DNA from: Isoetes taiwanensis
Lineage: Eukaryota > Streptophyta > Lycopodiopsida > Isoetales > Isoetaceae
Direction of reading: 5' to 3'
Length of the DNA: 64,000 bases
NCBI GenBank assembly: GCA_021234155.1
Contig: JAJEKV010000030.1
Coordinates: 10,852,525 to 10,916,524 of the forward strand
Shown here: piece by piece, positions 22,980 to 35,985 of the stretch
Numbering within the stretch: position 1 is the first letter of the stretch
Layout of the letters: each line of letters starts with the position of its first letter
Translations under genes and position numbers: made by a program
The notes under the pieces: model-generated
The model's input: only the letters and a program-made list of their open reading frames with translations
The model's database searches: none
What the model was told of the DNA's origin: nothing

Positions 22980-25900
22980 TAGAAAGAACGAATGTCCATG
23001 TACTATATTTACAAATGACAATTTTTATTTATGCATATCACCTAGTTTGCTCAAGTCTTTTAAATGAGGCAAATTACAAAAAACTTTTTATGGGATTCAA
23101 AGCATTATCATTATTGGGCATTCCTTGTGTCTTTGCTCTAAGATTTGTTTACTTATTGATTACGACCACAAAGGGAAAATATATAGAAACCCACCTATTT
23201 AATCCTCCTCCTTCATCCTCTGCCGCCCCTTTTTAGTCCTTTTTGACCCCCATCCTTATAACGCAACAGACTCGTTACATTTTACGACCTTTGTTAAAGC
23301 CGGACTTGTCAATGCTATCAAATCGGATGAATCAAGCTCAAGTCCAAAACCGAAGTTTCATATGCTAGGGGCTTGGTACCCAAATTTATATGTGCATTCT
23401 CGGGATCCTATTTCTTTGAGTTATCTTTGATTACTTTAGGAACCATTTTTACCGCATAATAAATTGGGAAGCCGCCATATGCCCCATAAGACTATTAGCG
23501 ATCTGTTTAATGGTTCCATACCTCACCACTTAATCCCTCTACCATCATGCATGTGTGTGATCATCTCGGCCCCAATGAGGGCTTCGATAATGCCCGCACT
23601 TTAAATCGATGATGGAATCTAGAGCTCCCTGTTCAACCTCATCAACACCAAGTAAATACACTCCATCAATAAATTTTATCTATAATATTGCATTTATGCG
23701 CATATGCCACAAGATCATATACCTTGCTTTTGCATTTTCAAGTTTGTAAATCTCCCTAATTTTATAAAAAAGTGAGAACACATGATCTAAACCTTTTATG
23801 TTCTCATCTCTAGATTATGCATAAAGAAAGTTGCATATCATAAAGAATAAGATCAAACATTACCTCTTGCTTTTGCACAAATAACAATTGCACTCTCTTT
23901 ACTGAGTTACACACGGAGGGGCGAGAATACTCTTTATGGCTTAAACATGTGTCTCCATCTGCTAAAAATCGGGATGCCTGGCCGAGAATTTGTATGTAAT
24001 GAAAAATTTATGGCAATGCTTATATCCTCAGGCTAATCTATCTGAAATGACCTTTGACAACGTGTACTTTCGAAATTACGAAAGAGCATAACAATGTCTT
24101 AGTGGAAGTGTATGGCATGTTGAAACTTTTCTTGAAGAATCAGCTAGTAAGGCAGGTTATGAACCTTGGAAACTAGGCAATGTACAACATCCCTTCATGC
24201 TTAATTAGATATCCATACAATTAAGAACATCACAATAGTCATATTATCGTAGAATTGAACCCAATTATAATCGTATGATAAGACCTATAGCTGCTACATG
24301 ATGTTAACAATTGTAGATGATGTATCATGTATTGTCTTTTAGAAGTTGCTACATGACCAAAACACTTTGAGCAAAGGCATGGTCGTCCCGCATAGATTAA
24401 CCTCTCTAACAACATTCCAACATGTTTCTCTTTTGCAATTTACACCGACGTGCATATCTTTACATGAAGTCTACCAAAACCTTTAATAAAAATCAAAGAT
24501 TGATTATTCGAAATTTTGGAGTACTCTTAAGCGAGTAGCACGCAACTTGCAACTAAATTTCCGGTTTTCACTCTCGGGAAGCAACCATAGCCTAGATCTA
24601 AAACCAAATCTTAATATCATGGGGATGAGAATTGGATTCCAAACCCCAAAATGGGCCAAGAAGTATCGGATCATCAATCAATAGGGATCAAAGTAAAAAG
24701 AACATAAAGAACGCGTGATGCCTTTTCGAAAGCGAAACATTGAGGATGGAGGTCCGAGTTATGGCGGGAGCGACCAAGGCTTCATATATTCGGCGGTCCC
24801 TAATCTTGCATGTCGGCATCTAAATTCGTTGGTTTTTTCCCGCATTTCTAAAGTTCGCGATTATGGCAAGGAGCTGGCTTTCTTTGACCGAAGATTCTTG
24901 GTTCTTTGTGTTAACAAATGAAAATAAATGTGCATGACAAAACTAAGGTCAAAATTGAAGCTTTAAATCAAACATTAATAAAGAAACGGATTACCGATTC
25001 CTCATGAGCTTACCACGGTCCATTGTCCGAATAGCCACCGACCTTCTAAGCGATTCAGCGATTCACACAAATTGCTTGAGCAAGGAATTGATCCAAGAGA
25101 ATCCATCAATGCAAAACAAACACAAAATTAATGAAGAGCATCATTGCATCTCCAAAACATCCGCGGAGGGAACGTTACGAGAGAGTATGGAAGCGTAAAA
25201 GAAAGAGCATTATCTTTTCTTCTCATGATACTACAATAACACGACCACTAAGAAACAAAGAAAGTGCGAAAAAAGAAGACCTTCCCGAAGCTCTATGGAT
25301 GTGCGCTCCATTTTGAAAACCATAGAAGAAAAAGATGGGATCAGCCATGCTCGACAAAGCCCTCCATCATAGCTGCTCACCATAGCTGTTCCAACACGGT
25401 TAGAAGCTTCCGATTCCTTTTACGCAAAGGAGAATATATTTGTAAGAATCGAAACATAATAGAAGGAGATAAGGCAAATCGAGATCATGCCTTCTCGCGT
25501 TTCTTCAAAAAGCGGCATATAGCTTTCCGGTTACAGCGGCCCGAACAAATCCTATATCCCACTCAAGAATGTACACGGGCAACATAGAAACCTATGCCAG
25601 CAATGCCCTTTAGAATCCGCCCGTGGTTTCTCCCCGACAGAATTTCTAAACCCACATCTAAACACGGCCCTTTAGAATCCGCGCTTGGAGCTGGAAGCCT
25701 GATCACCCTTTTGCACATCCATAGCCCGAAAGCCTTGCTTGTGTTTCTATTTCTTGGTCTTGTATAAGACCCATTTCCTACACACTAAATCCGGCCGAAA
25801 TCTGAGATACATCAAAACTTGGGATCCATGAAGAGTCTCTTACCCATGCTGCTTGTCAAAAACAAAGCGTATATAAGTTCGGTTCAAGTTGGTTCCTTTA

Positions 25901-26855
25901 TCTGCATAGATTAACCCTTTCAATTTAAGTTCGTCTTTAAAGACTACACTTTAATGCCGTGTTTGTATTTCAATTCGGCTTTGCCTTCAAACTCTAGGGT
26001 GAGACATTATGTCTCATCAAGAAGAATGAAAAGGGTATTGCAAGTGAAATGCACTTCCTGCATCACACATTGGAGGACCTCCAACATTGTAGGGCGTCCT
26101 ATACTAAATGTTTATTTACGGACCGTTGGTGTACTCCTTGGAAATTTGACTTAAGGAATCATAGAAAGAAGCGACAATCGTCCCAAAAAAAACTTGAAAT
26201 GTGGGTTAGAAGGATCGCCTTCCAATGCTTAAGCTCCTTTCCTTGCTTCCAAACACTTACTACTCGAACGGCCTAAATTTCTTAATACTCAAAGCAGGTT
26301 GCATGCACACAATTTACTCTTTTGTGCAAGGAAATAAAACTAGTTAGCGATGGGCTTTTGCAATTCGACAAACAACTCACCAAAGAGTTTTACGAAAGGT
26401 ACATTTCATTAAATGCATGTGGCATTATCAAAATTGGGGCTGGCATAATATATCTCAAAATTCCGTCCATTATCAATGTAACTGGCCACTAATATATTTC
26501 TGAAAGTGCAAAAACCAAGGAACCGCCTTTTGATTTAGGATTGTAAGATGAGCTTCTTTGGCAACTATTCCAGAAGCTGGTTGTGCAACTATTTCAGTAT
26601 GCCACATCACAACGCATCAAATATAGCGAAAAGCTCCATTATAGTGCCTATGGATTTTCAATCCAACATGACAATGATTTAAGAAAACTACAAAACAGAG
26701 GCTTCTACAAAAACAAAGAGATAGAAGCAGAAAGCTTACCGTGAACTCTTAGAACAAAAATCGGCGTCTTAGGGCAGACCAGATCATATGTTCTCCATGT
26801 TTACACGATCTGTGTTGGGTATAAGCAAAAAAAAAAAAGGGAAAGTAAGAAGGAG
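22980..26855. other. No recognised gene
   Basis: Only short unremarkable frames, for example 24,715-24,921 and 25,264-25,587 (+). I see no domain, RNA gene or repeat array. Confidence 0.45.
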
Positions 26856-26869
26856 ACCAGATTATTATA

Positions 26870-27060
26870 ATATAATAGAAAAGATATGGCAAAGCTTTGA
26901 TAACCTCACAGGCACAATGGGGAATTACAGTGACTTGCCTAGGGTCGGTAGTTCCCATGGCCTTTGCAGTAATTCCTGCAAATGGCGCCTTGCAAAATGG
27001 GAATTCCAAATCAATGCCAATGTTTGTCAACTTGCCATATCCAAGCGAAGATATTAACAC
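26870..27060 (-). pseudogene. Exon-like fragment of an unrecognised protein
   Basis: After a good 3' splice site (atcttttcag) the minus strand reads VLISSLGYGKLTNIGIDLEF and then PFAGITAKAMGTTDPRQVTV with further open codons to about 26,870. Composition is strongly protein-like, but I cannot assign the family. It is isolated, so I treat it as a captured or relic exon. Confidence 0.4.
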
Positions 27061-28770
27061 CTGAAAAGATTGAAGTAAGAACAAACGTGCATGATATTCA
27101 TGGGTATGCAAGGAATGATACACTAGAATTAAAATATCAGATTATACTCAGGCATTTAACTCAAAAACATAAAATAAGACTAGACGTTAGATTGACGTAG
27201 AAGAAAAGAAACATTGTTGAAGGTGCCAACGCCATCTTAAAAGGTAAATGCACTCATGTATTTACTTACCACATCGATATACACCAAACGGACCCAAAAC
27301 ATTTGTAATTAACACCTAATACAATCAAGATATAAAATACCAAGCTCACTTTCGAAGGTCTTTGGAGCGTCAATATTTGCGAAGGCGAGTAAGTGGAGAA
27401 AACTCCATGAAATGCAGGGTCACAACACTCTATTTAGAGAGTATAGAAGAACATATCCAAGCTGAACTCAGGTCCTTCAATAAAAGCGGATTCTACATAT
27501 TAATATCTAGCATTATATTGCTTGAGATGAATCACTCTTTGCACATTGAAACACATCTATTTGCTATCTTTGACTTCAATCTTCCTAGACTCGATCTTCT
27601 GTACCAGCTATCTACAATACGATGAAGACATCGTGTCCATATAAGTCTAAGAATCCGTGCCTAGAGTAGCACACATCACGATCTATAATCAAAGGAGTCG
27701 GAGAAACAACTTGCTTTGTGCGCTAATTTGGTTAAACCACGGACATTGGTAATTTTGCCCTATCGCTACGGCTAAGAAACATCATGAAGCATTAGCTATT
27801 TAATTTATTATTTAACTTCTTTTTAGATATGTATGTCTTGGCGGGGCGGATGCATTAGCGTAAGACAAGCTATTATGCAAAGCTTCGAAATGGCAAGGTT
27901 ATCTATGTACACAAAAACAACTGCGAGAGAATGTACAATCGACTTAAAAATTTTCCTTACAATGGCGGGTTGAGTTTGACTATCTTGCACCTTGAATGCT
28001 TCAAAGAAGAACGTCAAATATGTCTCCTTCCGTTAATTATGTTTCCTTCTTATAGTTACGTCACATAAAAACCGCCTATCAATTTTGCAAAGCGGAAGAA
28101 GAGTACGAGCAATACCAACGGAAGGGGTACAGCAATACAACCGATCAATGAGGTCCTTATCTGCGATTCTTTGGCATGTCGACACCCACATTTGCACCGA
28201 TCAAAAATAAAACTTGCCTAAAAATTGGCGGATCACGGGAGGGATTAAAAACTTAGTCCAAAGAAATATCGGGTTCATCTATGATTGAAGCTCAAAATCA
28301 AGTTATCGGCGGCGAGGCGCCGAGTGCCTTCATATTCTGGAAAAGCTATCGCCCTACGGTTCAAAACATAGGAGGGCACTAATCAATCCTTCGTATCCTT
28401 TAACCCTACCGGACATCGCGTGCATCCCCTTTCGATGAGAACCGCAGAAGAAGCGCCGCCACTTTGCCCGACCGGCGAAATGAGCAATGGTGAAAAAAAA
28501 AATGTTAGACATCTATCCACCGACGGCCGAGATAATGATATATACTTAATTGCTTGTGCCACTTCATCGTCAGAAGGCGAAACAGTCCATCGACTCCGCC
28601 ATAGCCATCGCCAGAACGGAAGAAAAAAAATTGCAGAAGCTTTTGAAGCCTCCGGCATGTTTCAAAAGAAACTTTTTTTTCCTTTCTAAATGCCACATCA
28701 CAAGAAGACAATTAATTTGTTCTGCAACCTTATCTTATGGCATTAATTGCACTTAATATGGGTGGCCAAA
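27061..28770. other. No recognised gene
   Basis: Short frames on both strands, including opposing ones at 28,383-28,689, show no known motif. No array or RNA gene seen. Confidence 0.4.
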
Positions 28771-28774
28771 CCTT

Positions 28775-28947
28775 GGCCATTGATCTGGCACATTCAACGG
28801 ACGAAATCAAAAGCCCCAAATAAGGGGGTTGATTGGGAATCATGACGTGGCTTCCTCTTGGCCGTCGGATCTCACAATCTGGACCGTCCAGACGGCGACA
28901 CCTCGGGTCGGAAACAAGGGGGCAGCTTATATAATTGTATATATATA
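28775..28947 (-). repeat. Terminus of the CCGTCGGATC/TA family (unpaired)
   Basis: It has the same order of blocks as the right end at 21.9 kb: AAAGCCCCAAATAAGGGGG, GGCCGTCGGATCTCACAATC, GGACCGTCCAGACGGCGACA, and then a TTATATAATTGTATATATAT end. No matching left end is visible between 21.95 and 28.77 kb. It is therefore either a solo end or paired with the left end at 10.19 kb in a nested arrangement. Confidence 0.65.
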
Positions 28948-28949
28948 AC

Positions 28950-29300
28950 AGATATATATATCAGTTATATATATAAAGGTATATCATAAACTTTTCTATA
29001 TAATGTGTTTGATTCTTACATGCCCGGATGTCGTCCGTTTAAGGTGGGTCCAGTGAGGTGGCAGCATCAGAGCCATCCATTCCTTATGGGCATGCATGGA
29101 GGCATGCATGGGTCATGCATGGGGGCATGCACCACATCCCCGGACCGTTGGATCAAAAGGGGAGGATAAATCCTAGCCCTTGGTTTTTTATGAGGAAGGT
29201 GCAAGGAAGGTCCTTTAAAGTGACTTTGGTGTAGCAGATCTTAACCGTTAGATCAAAAGGTGAACATAAATCTTAGCCATTGACTTTTTAATATTAAATT
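28950..29300 (+). repeat. Left terminus of the 15.6 kb element
   Basis: TA-rich start followed by GGCATGCATGGAGGCATGCA-type repeats (29,088-29,135), GGACCGTTGGATCAAAAGG and a second degenerate CCGTTAGATCAAAAGG block near 29,248. The latter suggests an internal duplication of the terminus. Confidence 0.6.
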
Positions 29301-29524
29301 GATTTTTTTTTTTAAAGGAGATGAGGTGTCACCCTCATTAATAAAAAAGGTAATGAGGTGGCAAAGCATTTATGAGTGGACTTTCTATGAAGCTTCCTTC
29401 TGTTTAATCGCATTCAAAGGTACGTAGCTTGCAGTAGAGGGGTCGGATGAAGGTGAGACCCACGCCATTGGACTCCTCTCATCGAGAGCTTTCCAATGAG
29501 TGGTGGTTTGGCACAGTTCCATTG

Positions 29525-30350
29525 TAGTTGGAGCCTAAGGGAATCCATAGGAATCTCGGAGAATCTAAAGGAATCTTCATAAATACTTGGAGAATCTAGA
29601 GGAATCCTGATGCAATCTTGGAGAATCTAGGTGAATCTTCATAGAATCTTAGAGAATCTAAAGGAATCTCATTAGGGAATCTATGGGAATCTCGAGAGAA
29701 TCTTTGGGAATCTATGGGAATCTCAAGAGAATCTTTGGGAATCTATGGGAATCTCAAGAGAATCTTGGAAATCAAAGGGAATCTCAAGAGAATCTTTGAA
29801 AAATCAACGGGAATCTATAGGAATCACGAGAGAATCTTTGAGAATTTAAGGGAATCCAAGGGAATCTTTATAGACTCTTTAAGAATCTAGAGGAATCTTG
29901 ATGGAATCATATCAAGTCTAAGGGAATCTTCATAGGATCTTAGAGAATAGAGGAATCTTAAGAGAATCTTTGGGAATCTAAAGGAATCTTTCTAAAAGCT
30001 TTGAGAATCTAGTGAAATCATGATGGAATCTTGGAGAATCATGGAGAATTTTCCTATAATCTAAAGGAATCTAGGAGAATCTTCATCAAATCTTGGAGAA
30101 TTCAATAGAACTACATAGAATTTTGGGGAATCTAGAGGAGTCTTGGGATAATCTTTGGGAATCTAGACGAATATCAAGAGAATCTTTGGGAACCTAGGGG
30201 AATTAAGGGAATGTTCATAAAATCTTTAAGAATCTTGATAGAATCTTGGGAAATCTAGGGAAATCTTCATAGAATCTAAGGGAATCTCTATAGAATCTTG
30301 GAGAATCTTGGCATAATCTTTGGAAATCTAGGAGATTCTAAAAAGAATCT
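29525..30350. repeat. GAATCT array 2
   Basis: About 0.8 kb of degenerate 10-13 bp units (GAATCTAAGG, GAATCTTCATA, GAATCTCGAG and similar), in the same orientation as array 1. Local higher-order repeats of about 33 bp occur at 29,675-29,765 (GAATCTTTGGGAATCTATGG followed by GAATCTCAAGA). Confidence 0.9.
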
Positions 30351-30389
30351 TTGTTAACATAGGATTCATAAAGAGCCTAGGGAAATGCT

Positions 30390-32760
30390 TATTCAACACT
30401 TAACATTCAAGGCAACCTGGTAGAAGGCTGATTTCTCAAGCCCCAAAACCATGTAACCTTAATGCAAAGTTGTTGTAGCAAATTTACAAAAAGCGAAAAC
30501 ATAAAAGTATGCTCCGAGTAAATTGCAAAAAATGCACTATTATTGGCTAAATTGAATAGTTTTAAAACAATAACATACAAAGTGCACGCATAGTATCACG
30601 ATTACATTTTTGCGTCATTCCATAACCTTCCCGTTAACACCAACCCGGTTTGCAAAATAGAACAATTGGAGGAGAGGCACTACGTTAATCATGCAAAGCG
30701 TTAGCATTAATCCATTAACGAGGGAGGGCCAAAAGGTACGTTAGGTCTCTCGATTTATCATCACAATTGTATCTTTTTGCCCTACAATCTGCGCGTTAAC
30801 AAGAAAGAAATGGAATTAAAACTTGAGATTTTTTCTTAAATCCCAAAATTACTTGTTCAAAATATAATAGTATAATCAAAATTCGCGATAGCCTCCAAAA
30901 AGTAGGCGGAGAGCTACATAGTTTTGTTATCTAAATGACAATAACAAGAGATATAACAACCAAACTTCTCAAGAATAAGAAAAAGCTCCTTTTCTGAGTC
31001 TACATTTTGACTTAGGTGCATCTCTCTGAAATTTTAAGTCTAAGCATGTCAAAATGAAGAATAAGTATTTAACGCCATGAAATAACAGCCATACGAAAGC
31101 CACCATAACTCTTAGCGCAAGACTACATTTTTATTAATTATATGTTTTGAGCGGCATGATATACTCTATCCTCTCAAGGAAAACAGTCAAGTTTTGAAGA
31201 GATTTGCTATGTCAAAATCGATTTCTGAAATCCGACCTAATGAAATCTACTGACTTTATTATGAAACTTTTGCTTCCAAAGTTTCTTTCTAGGATTTTCT
31301 ACTCCATAACCGAGATATACAAGTAGAACATAACTAGTTCAAGAATAATTTAGCCTATCAATGAATTATCTCAGTTATGCATTTGCATTCTAAGAAACAT
31401 TATTTAAGCATGTATTTTTTACATTATATGTCTTATTTGGGTAAGTTTCCAAGTTCTCAAATTAGATCATTATTTAAGAACTACCATTGATCTTAAAATC
31501 AGATCTCTAAGATAGTTTCAATCTTGATAAAAAGAAGTGCCAAAGGCGGCTTTTTAGCAAGCCCATATCTTGCGTTTGTTTTGAAAAGAAAATCATATGT
31601 AAAGCTACATGATTTGTTAGTTAACTGATAGTAAGAGATATAAGCAACCAAACTTCTTGAGAATAGAAACAAAAAGCCCCTTTCTTAAGTCTATATATCA
31701 TCTTGGGTGCATCTCCATCAAATTTTTAAGTCTAAGCTTGGCAAAAATGGAAGATAAGTACTTGCCCATAAAATGACAGCCTACAAAAACAGGCATAGCT
31801 CTTAGCTTTTGTGCTCATTTTTTTTTATTATATGTTTTGAGGAAGGCGGCTGTCACGGCTCTATCTTTTTCATGAAAAAAGCTTGTCAAGTTTTGGAGAG
31901 ATTAGCTATAATCGGAAAAAGCGATTTACAAAACAGACCTAAATGTGATCTGTGACTTTCTTATGAAGCTTTATTCTTCAAAGTTTCTTTTCCCTACTCC
32001 ATAACTAGAGGATTCACGATAGAATAGAATGTAAGACACACCTGATATGTGTTCTTTGTGTGTGCTTTGTATGGTGGTGATAGAATCTTCCGAAACTTCA
32101 TCAAAGATGAGCAATGAGCATAAAATCCCAGAGCTTTGTTTGCCATATCCATCTGGGGTTGGTAAAACCAGCAGTCAGGGTTAGTAACCCGGAGGAAGGG
32201 AGGCGTTGGCCCCATGCCCCTAAACCAATTTACATGATTGACATGAAAATTTAAAGGTCAAAATTATACTTATTAATTTTGTATGGCATTAAGCCATTTT
32301 TCATGTTTTGTCAATTTTGTTTAACAAAGCCCAAGCATATAATGAGGTCTCAAATTATTTTCTTGCCATACACACACACATTATGCGAGGCAAGGGAGCA
32401 TTCACTTCTCGACCGAGATCAATTACTATCATCAATTTTGTTGACCCCCTATTAAGATGTGCATGCTAATGGCCAATGTCTAGGTGACCATAAATATCCA
32501 AGGAAAGTCGCCTTAAATAAAAGTGCGGGCCTTATGCAAAAAGCTCGGATAAAACATAGCTCCCTAGTACTTTGGTATGCAATAAAAGGAGAGCAATAAA
32601 GGAGACTACCGCTCTTAGTATTTTATGAGCGTTGTGAGATACTTGACATCTCCCTCTGGTGGTACCAAACTACAGAATAAGTAACTAGCTCTTATATGTT
32701 GCAACATCTCCAACTTTGTTATATATATTTTATATTTATATATATATATATAGCAACCTA
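30390..32760 (+). repeat. 2.4 kb direct repeat, copy 1
   Basis: It begins ATTCAACACTTAACATTCAA and runs to a TTATATATATTTTATATTTA tract. Nearly every segment reappears in the same order in copy 2 at 33,512-35,985, but with very many short insertions and deletions. No coding signal is shared; the minus frame at 31,994-32,215 has a damaged counterpart at 35,162-35,368. Confidence 0.85.
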
Positions 32761-33511
32761 CCTCCCACTGCGGGATGTTAAGGGTCCTAAAAGAAAATTT
32801 AGTATATTTTGCTAGGTAGCGTAGGGTACAGCATTAGGTATAGGACCCTACGTTACCGTAAATAGTTACAATGTTAAAAGATAAAATAAATCTCATAGCA
32901 GATATTCATACCTTTATGGTCATGCTTTCAGGCTTCAAGCCCCAGTTTTTAATGTTCATAAACCATAGAAATCCGTCATCATTCTGTGGCTCGTAGTAAT
33001 TGTCATTTTTAAAATGTCCCAATGCATAAATAACAGCAAACAGTAAGTAAGTAGCAAATAAGTAATAGCCAATGTAATGGTAGAGCAGTTAATGAAACAC
33101 AATGTTAAATAAATCTTGAGAGGTGTCTTGTGTTCAATTAATTCAGGTGGATAAAAGGATAGAGTTTCATATCCTTGAATATGATAATGAATGTTTAGAT
33201 ATATATTTCCTTTGCCTAGGGTCTAATCTAGCTAAATCCATACTCCCTAACTTGGTCCCTTAACCGGGCTAGAAATTTCGCCCGGCACTACCTGTGCCCT
33301 AAACCAAATGAGTCCAACAAGAATACTAAATAAGCTCCAATAGCACTTGTCTCAGTTCGTTTCCATTATTTTCACATAAACAAGTTTTCCCTTTCAACGT
33401 GCGGCATTATTGAAAGTATATCTTTCCATTAAGGCTACCTCAGTAGAGGACTCCATTTCTCAAGCCCCAAAACCATGTATTCTCAATGAAAAGTAGTTGC
33501 AAAATATTCAT
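32761..33511. other. Spacer between the two copies
   Basis: No gene. It ends with an extra partial copy of the repeat start: TCTCAAGCCCCAAAACCATG at about 33,457, which recurs at about 33,566 and 30,437. Confidence 0.5.
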
Positions 33512-35897
33512 AAACATAATTCAACACTTAACATTCAAGGCAACTGGTAGAAGGCTATTGATTTCTCAAGCCCCAAAACCATGTGTAACCTTAATGCAAA
33601 GTTGTTGTAGCAAAATTTGCCGAAAACATAAAGTAATATCGAGTAAATTGCAAAATGCACTATTATTGAATTGAAATTGAATAGTTTAGACAATAACATA
33701 CAAAAGTGCATAGTATCATGCATTTACATTTTTGGCGTCATTCCATAACCTTCCGCATTAACACCAACCGGTTTGCAAAATAGAGACAATTGGAGGGAGA
33801 GAGCCCTACTGCTGGCCAATCATGCAAACGTTAGCAAGAATCCCGATATCGATGCAAGGGCCAAAAGGTACATTAGGTCTCCTCGGTTTATCATGATCAC
33901 CAATTGTATCTTTTGTTCTTTTTAAACGCGTAACAAGAAAGAAATGGGAATTAAAACTTGAGATTTTTCTTAAATCCCAAAAATTGCGTTCAAAATATAA
34001 TAGTATAATCAAAATTACTTGATAGCCTCCAAAAAGTAGCGAGGAGAGCTACATAGTTTGTTATCTAAATGACAATAGCAAAGAGATATAAAGCAACCAA
34101 AACTTCTCAAGAATAGAAGCAAAAAAGCTCCTTTTCTGAGGCCTACATTTTGACTTAGGTGCATCTCTCTGAAATTTTAAGTCTAAGCATGTCAAAATGA
34201 AGAATAAGTATTTGCTGCCATGAAAATAACAGCCCGCATTTAAAAGCCGCCATAACTCTTAGCGCAAAGACTGTTTTTTTATTAATTATATGTTTCGGAA
34301 CGGGCATGATATGCTCTATCCTCTCAAGAAAAAACAGTCAAGTTTTGAAGAGATTTGCTATCAGAAACCGATTTGAAATCCGACCCCAATGAAATCTGCA
34401 GCTTTATTGGCGAAACTTTTGCTTCAAAGTTTCTTTCTAGACTATTTTCTACTCCAACCCGATAGACAAATACAAAGTAGAACATAACTAGTTCAAGAAT
34501 AATTTAGAATATCAATGAATTATCTCAGTTATGCATTTGCATTCTAAGAAACATTATTTCAAAGATGTATTTACATTATGTCTTATTTGGGTAGTTTCCA
34601 AGTTCTCAAATTAGATCATTATTTTAAGAACTACCATTGATCTTAAAAATCAGATCTGTAAGATAGTTTTCAATCTTGATAAAGAGTGCCAAAGTGAAAA
34701 ACTTTGCTCAAGCCCATATCTTAGCACCGTTTGCATTGAAAATCATATGTAAAGCTACATGATTTGTTAGTTAACTCGACGATAGTAAGAGATATAAGCA
34801 ACCAAACTTCTTGAGAATAGAAGCAAAAAGAAGCCCTTTCTTAAGTCTATATATTTCATCTTAGGTGCATCTCCATCAAATTTTAAGGTAAGCTTGTAAA
34901 ATGGAAGATAAGTACTTGCTGCCGATAAAATTCAGCAAAACAAAAGTATTAGCTCTTGTACGCGAGCTCATTTTTTTATTAATTATATGTTTGAAACTGG
35001 CTGTCACGCTCTATCTTTTCATGAAAAACAGTCAAGTTTTTGACGAGATTAGCTATGTCGAAAATTTCTGAAATCCGACCTAAATGTGATCTGCTGACTT
35101 TTCTTATGAGCTTTATTCTTCAAAGTTTCTTTTCGGGATTTCCTACCCATAACTAGAGGATTTACGTACTAGAATAGAATGAAAGACACACCATATGTGT
35201 TCTTTGTGTGGCTTTGTATCGATTCAGGATGATAGAATCTTCCAGCTTCATCAAAAGATGAGCAATGAGCATAAAATCAAGAGATCTGGAGGGCTTTGTT
35301 TGCCATATCCGAATCTTACGGGTTGGTAGCAACCAGCCTGGTTGGTAGCAACCGTATTCATTAGCCATGCCCTAAAACCAATTTACATGATTGACATGAA
35401 AAATTTAAAGGTCAAAATTATACTTATTAATTTTTGTATGGCATTAAGCCATTTTTTTATGTTTTTGTCAATTTTGTTTAACAAAGCCTAAGCATATAGC
35501 CAAGTCTCCAAATTATTTTTCTTGCCATACACATTGCAAGATCTCTGCAGGCCCAAGGGAGCATTCACGCCCGACAAGTCCGGTCAATTACTATCATCAA
35601 TTTTGTTGACCCTAGCTAAGATGTGCATGTAATGGCCAATGTCTAGAGTGACCATAAATATCCAAGGAAAGTGCGCTTTAAATAAAGTCCGGGCGCTATG
35701 CAAAAAGCTCGGATAAAACATAGCTCTAGTACTTTGAGCTTTGATGCAATAAAGGAGAGCAATAAAGGAGACTACCACGCCTCTTAGTATTTTGAGCGGT
35801 GTTGTGAGAGTACTTGACATCTCCTACAGTGTGGAAGCTTCACAAGTGCAGTAACTAGCTCTTATGTTATTGCAACCGTCTCCAACTGTTATATATA

Positions 35898-35984
<87 letters not shown>

Positions 35985-35985
35985 A
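33512..35985 (+). repeat. 2.4 kb direct repeat, copy 2
   Basis: Same order of segments as copy 1, ending in a longer AT tract (about 35,895-35,982). Differences from copy 1 are mostly clustered short indels rather than spread substitutions. A third, inverted partial copy lies at 57,720-58,215. Confidence 0.85.
35895..35982. repeat. (AT)n microsatellite
   Basis: About 75 bp of nearly pure AT repeat, followed by TACAAAAGTATT..AGTACTATAAGGGGAGTATA. The same flank is seen after the AT tract at 58.48 kb. Confidence 0.95.
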
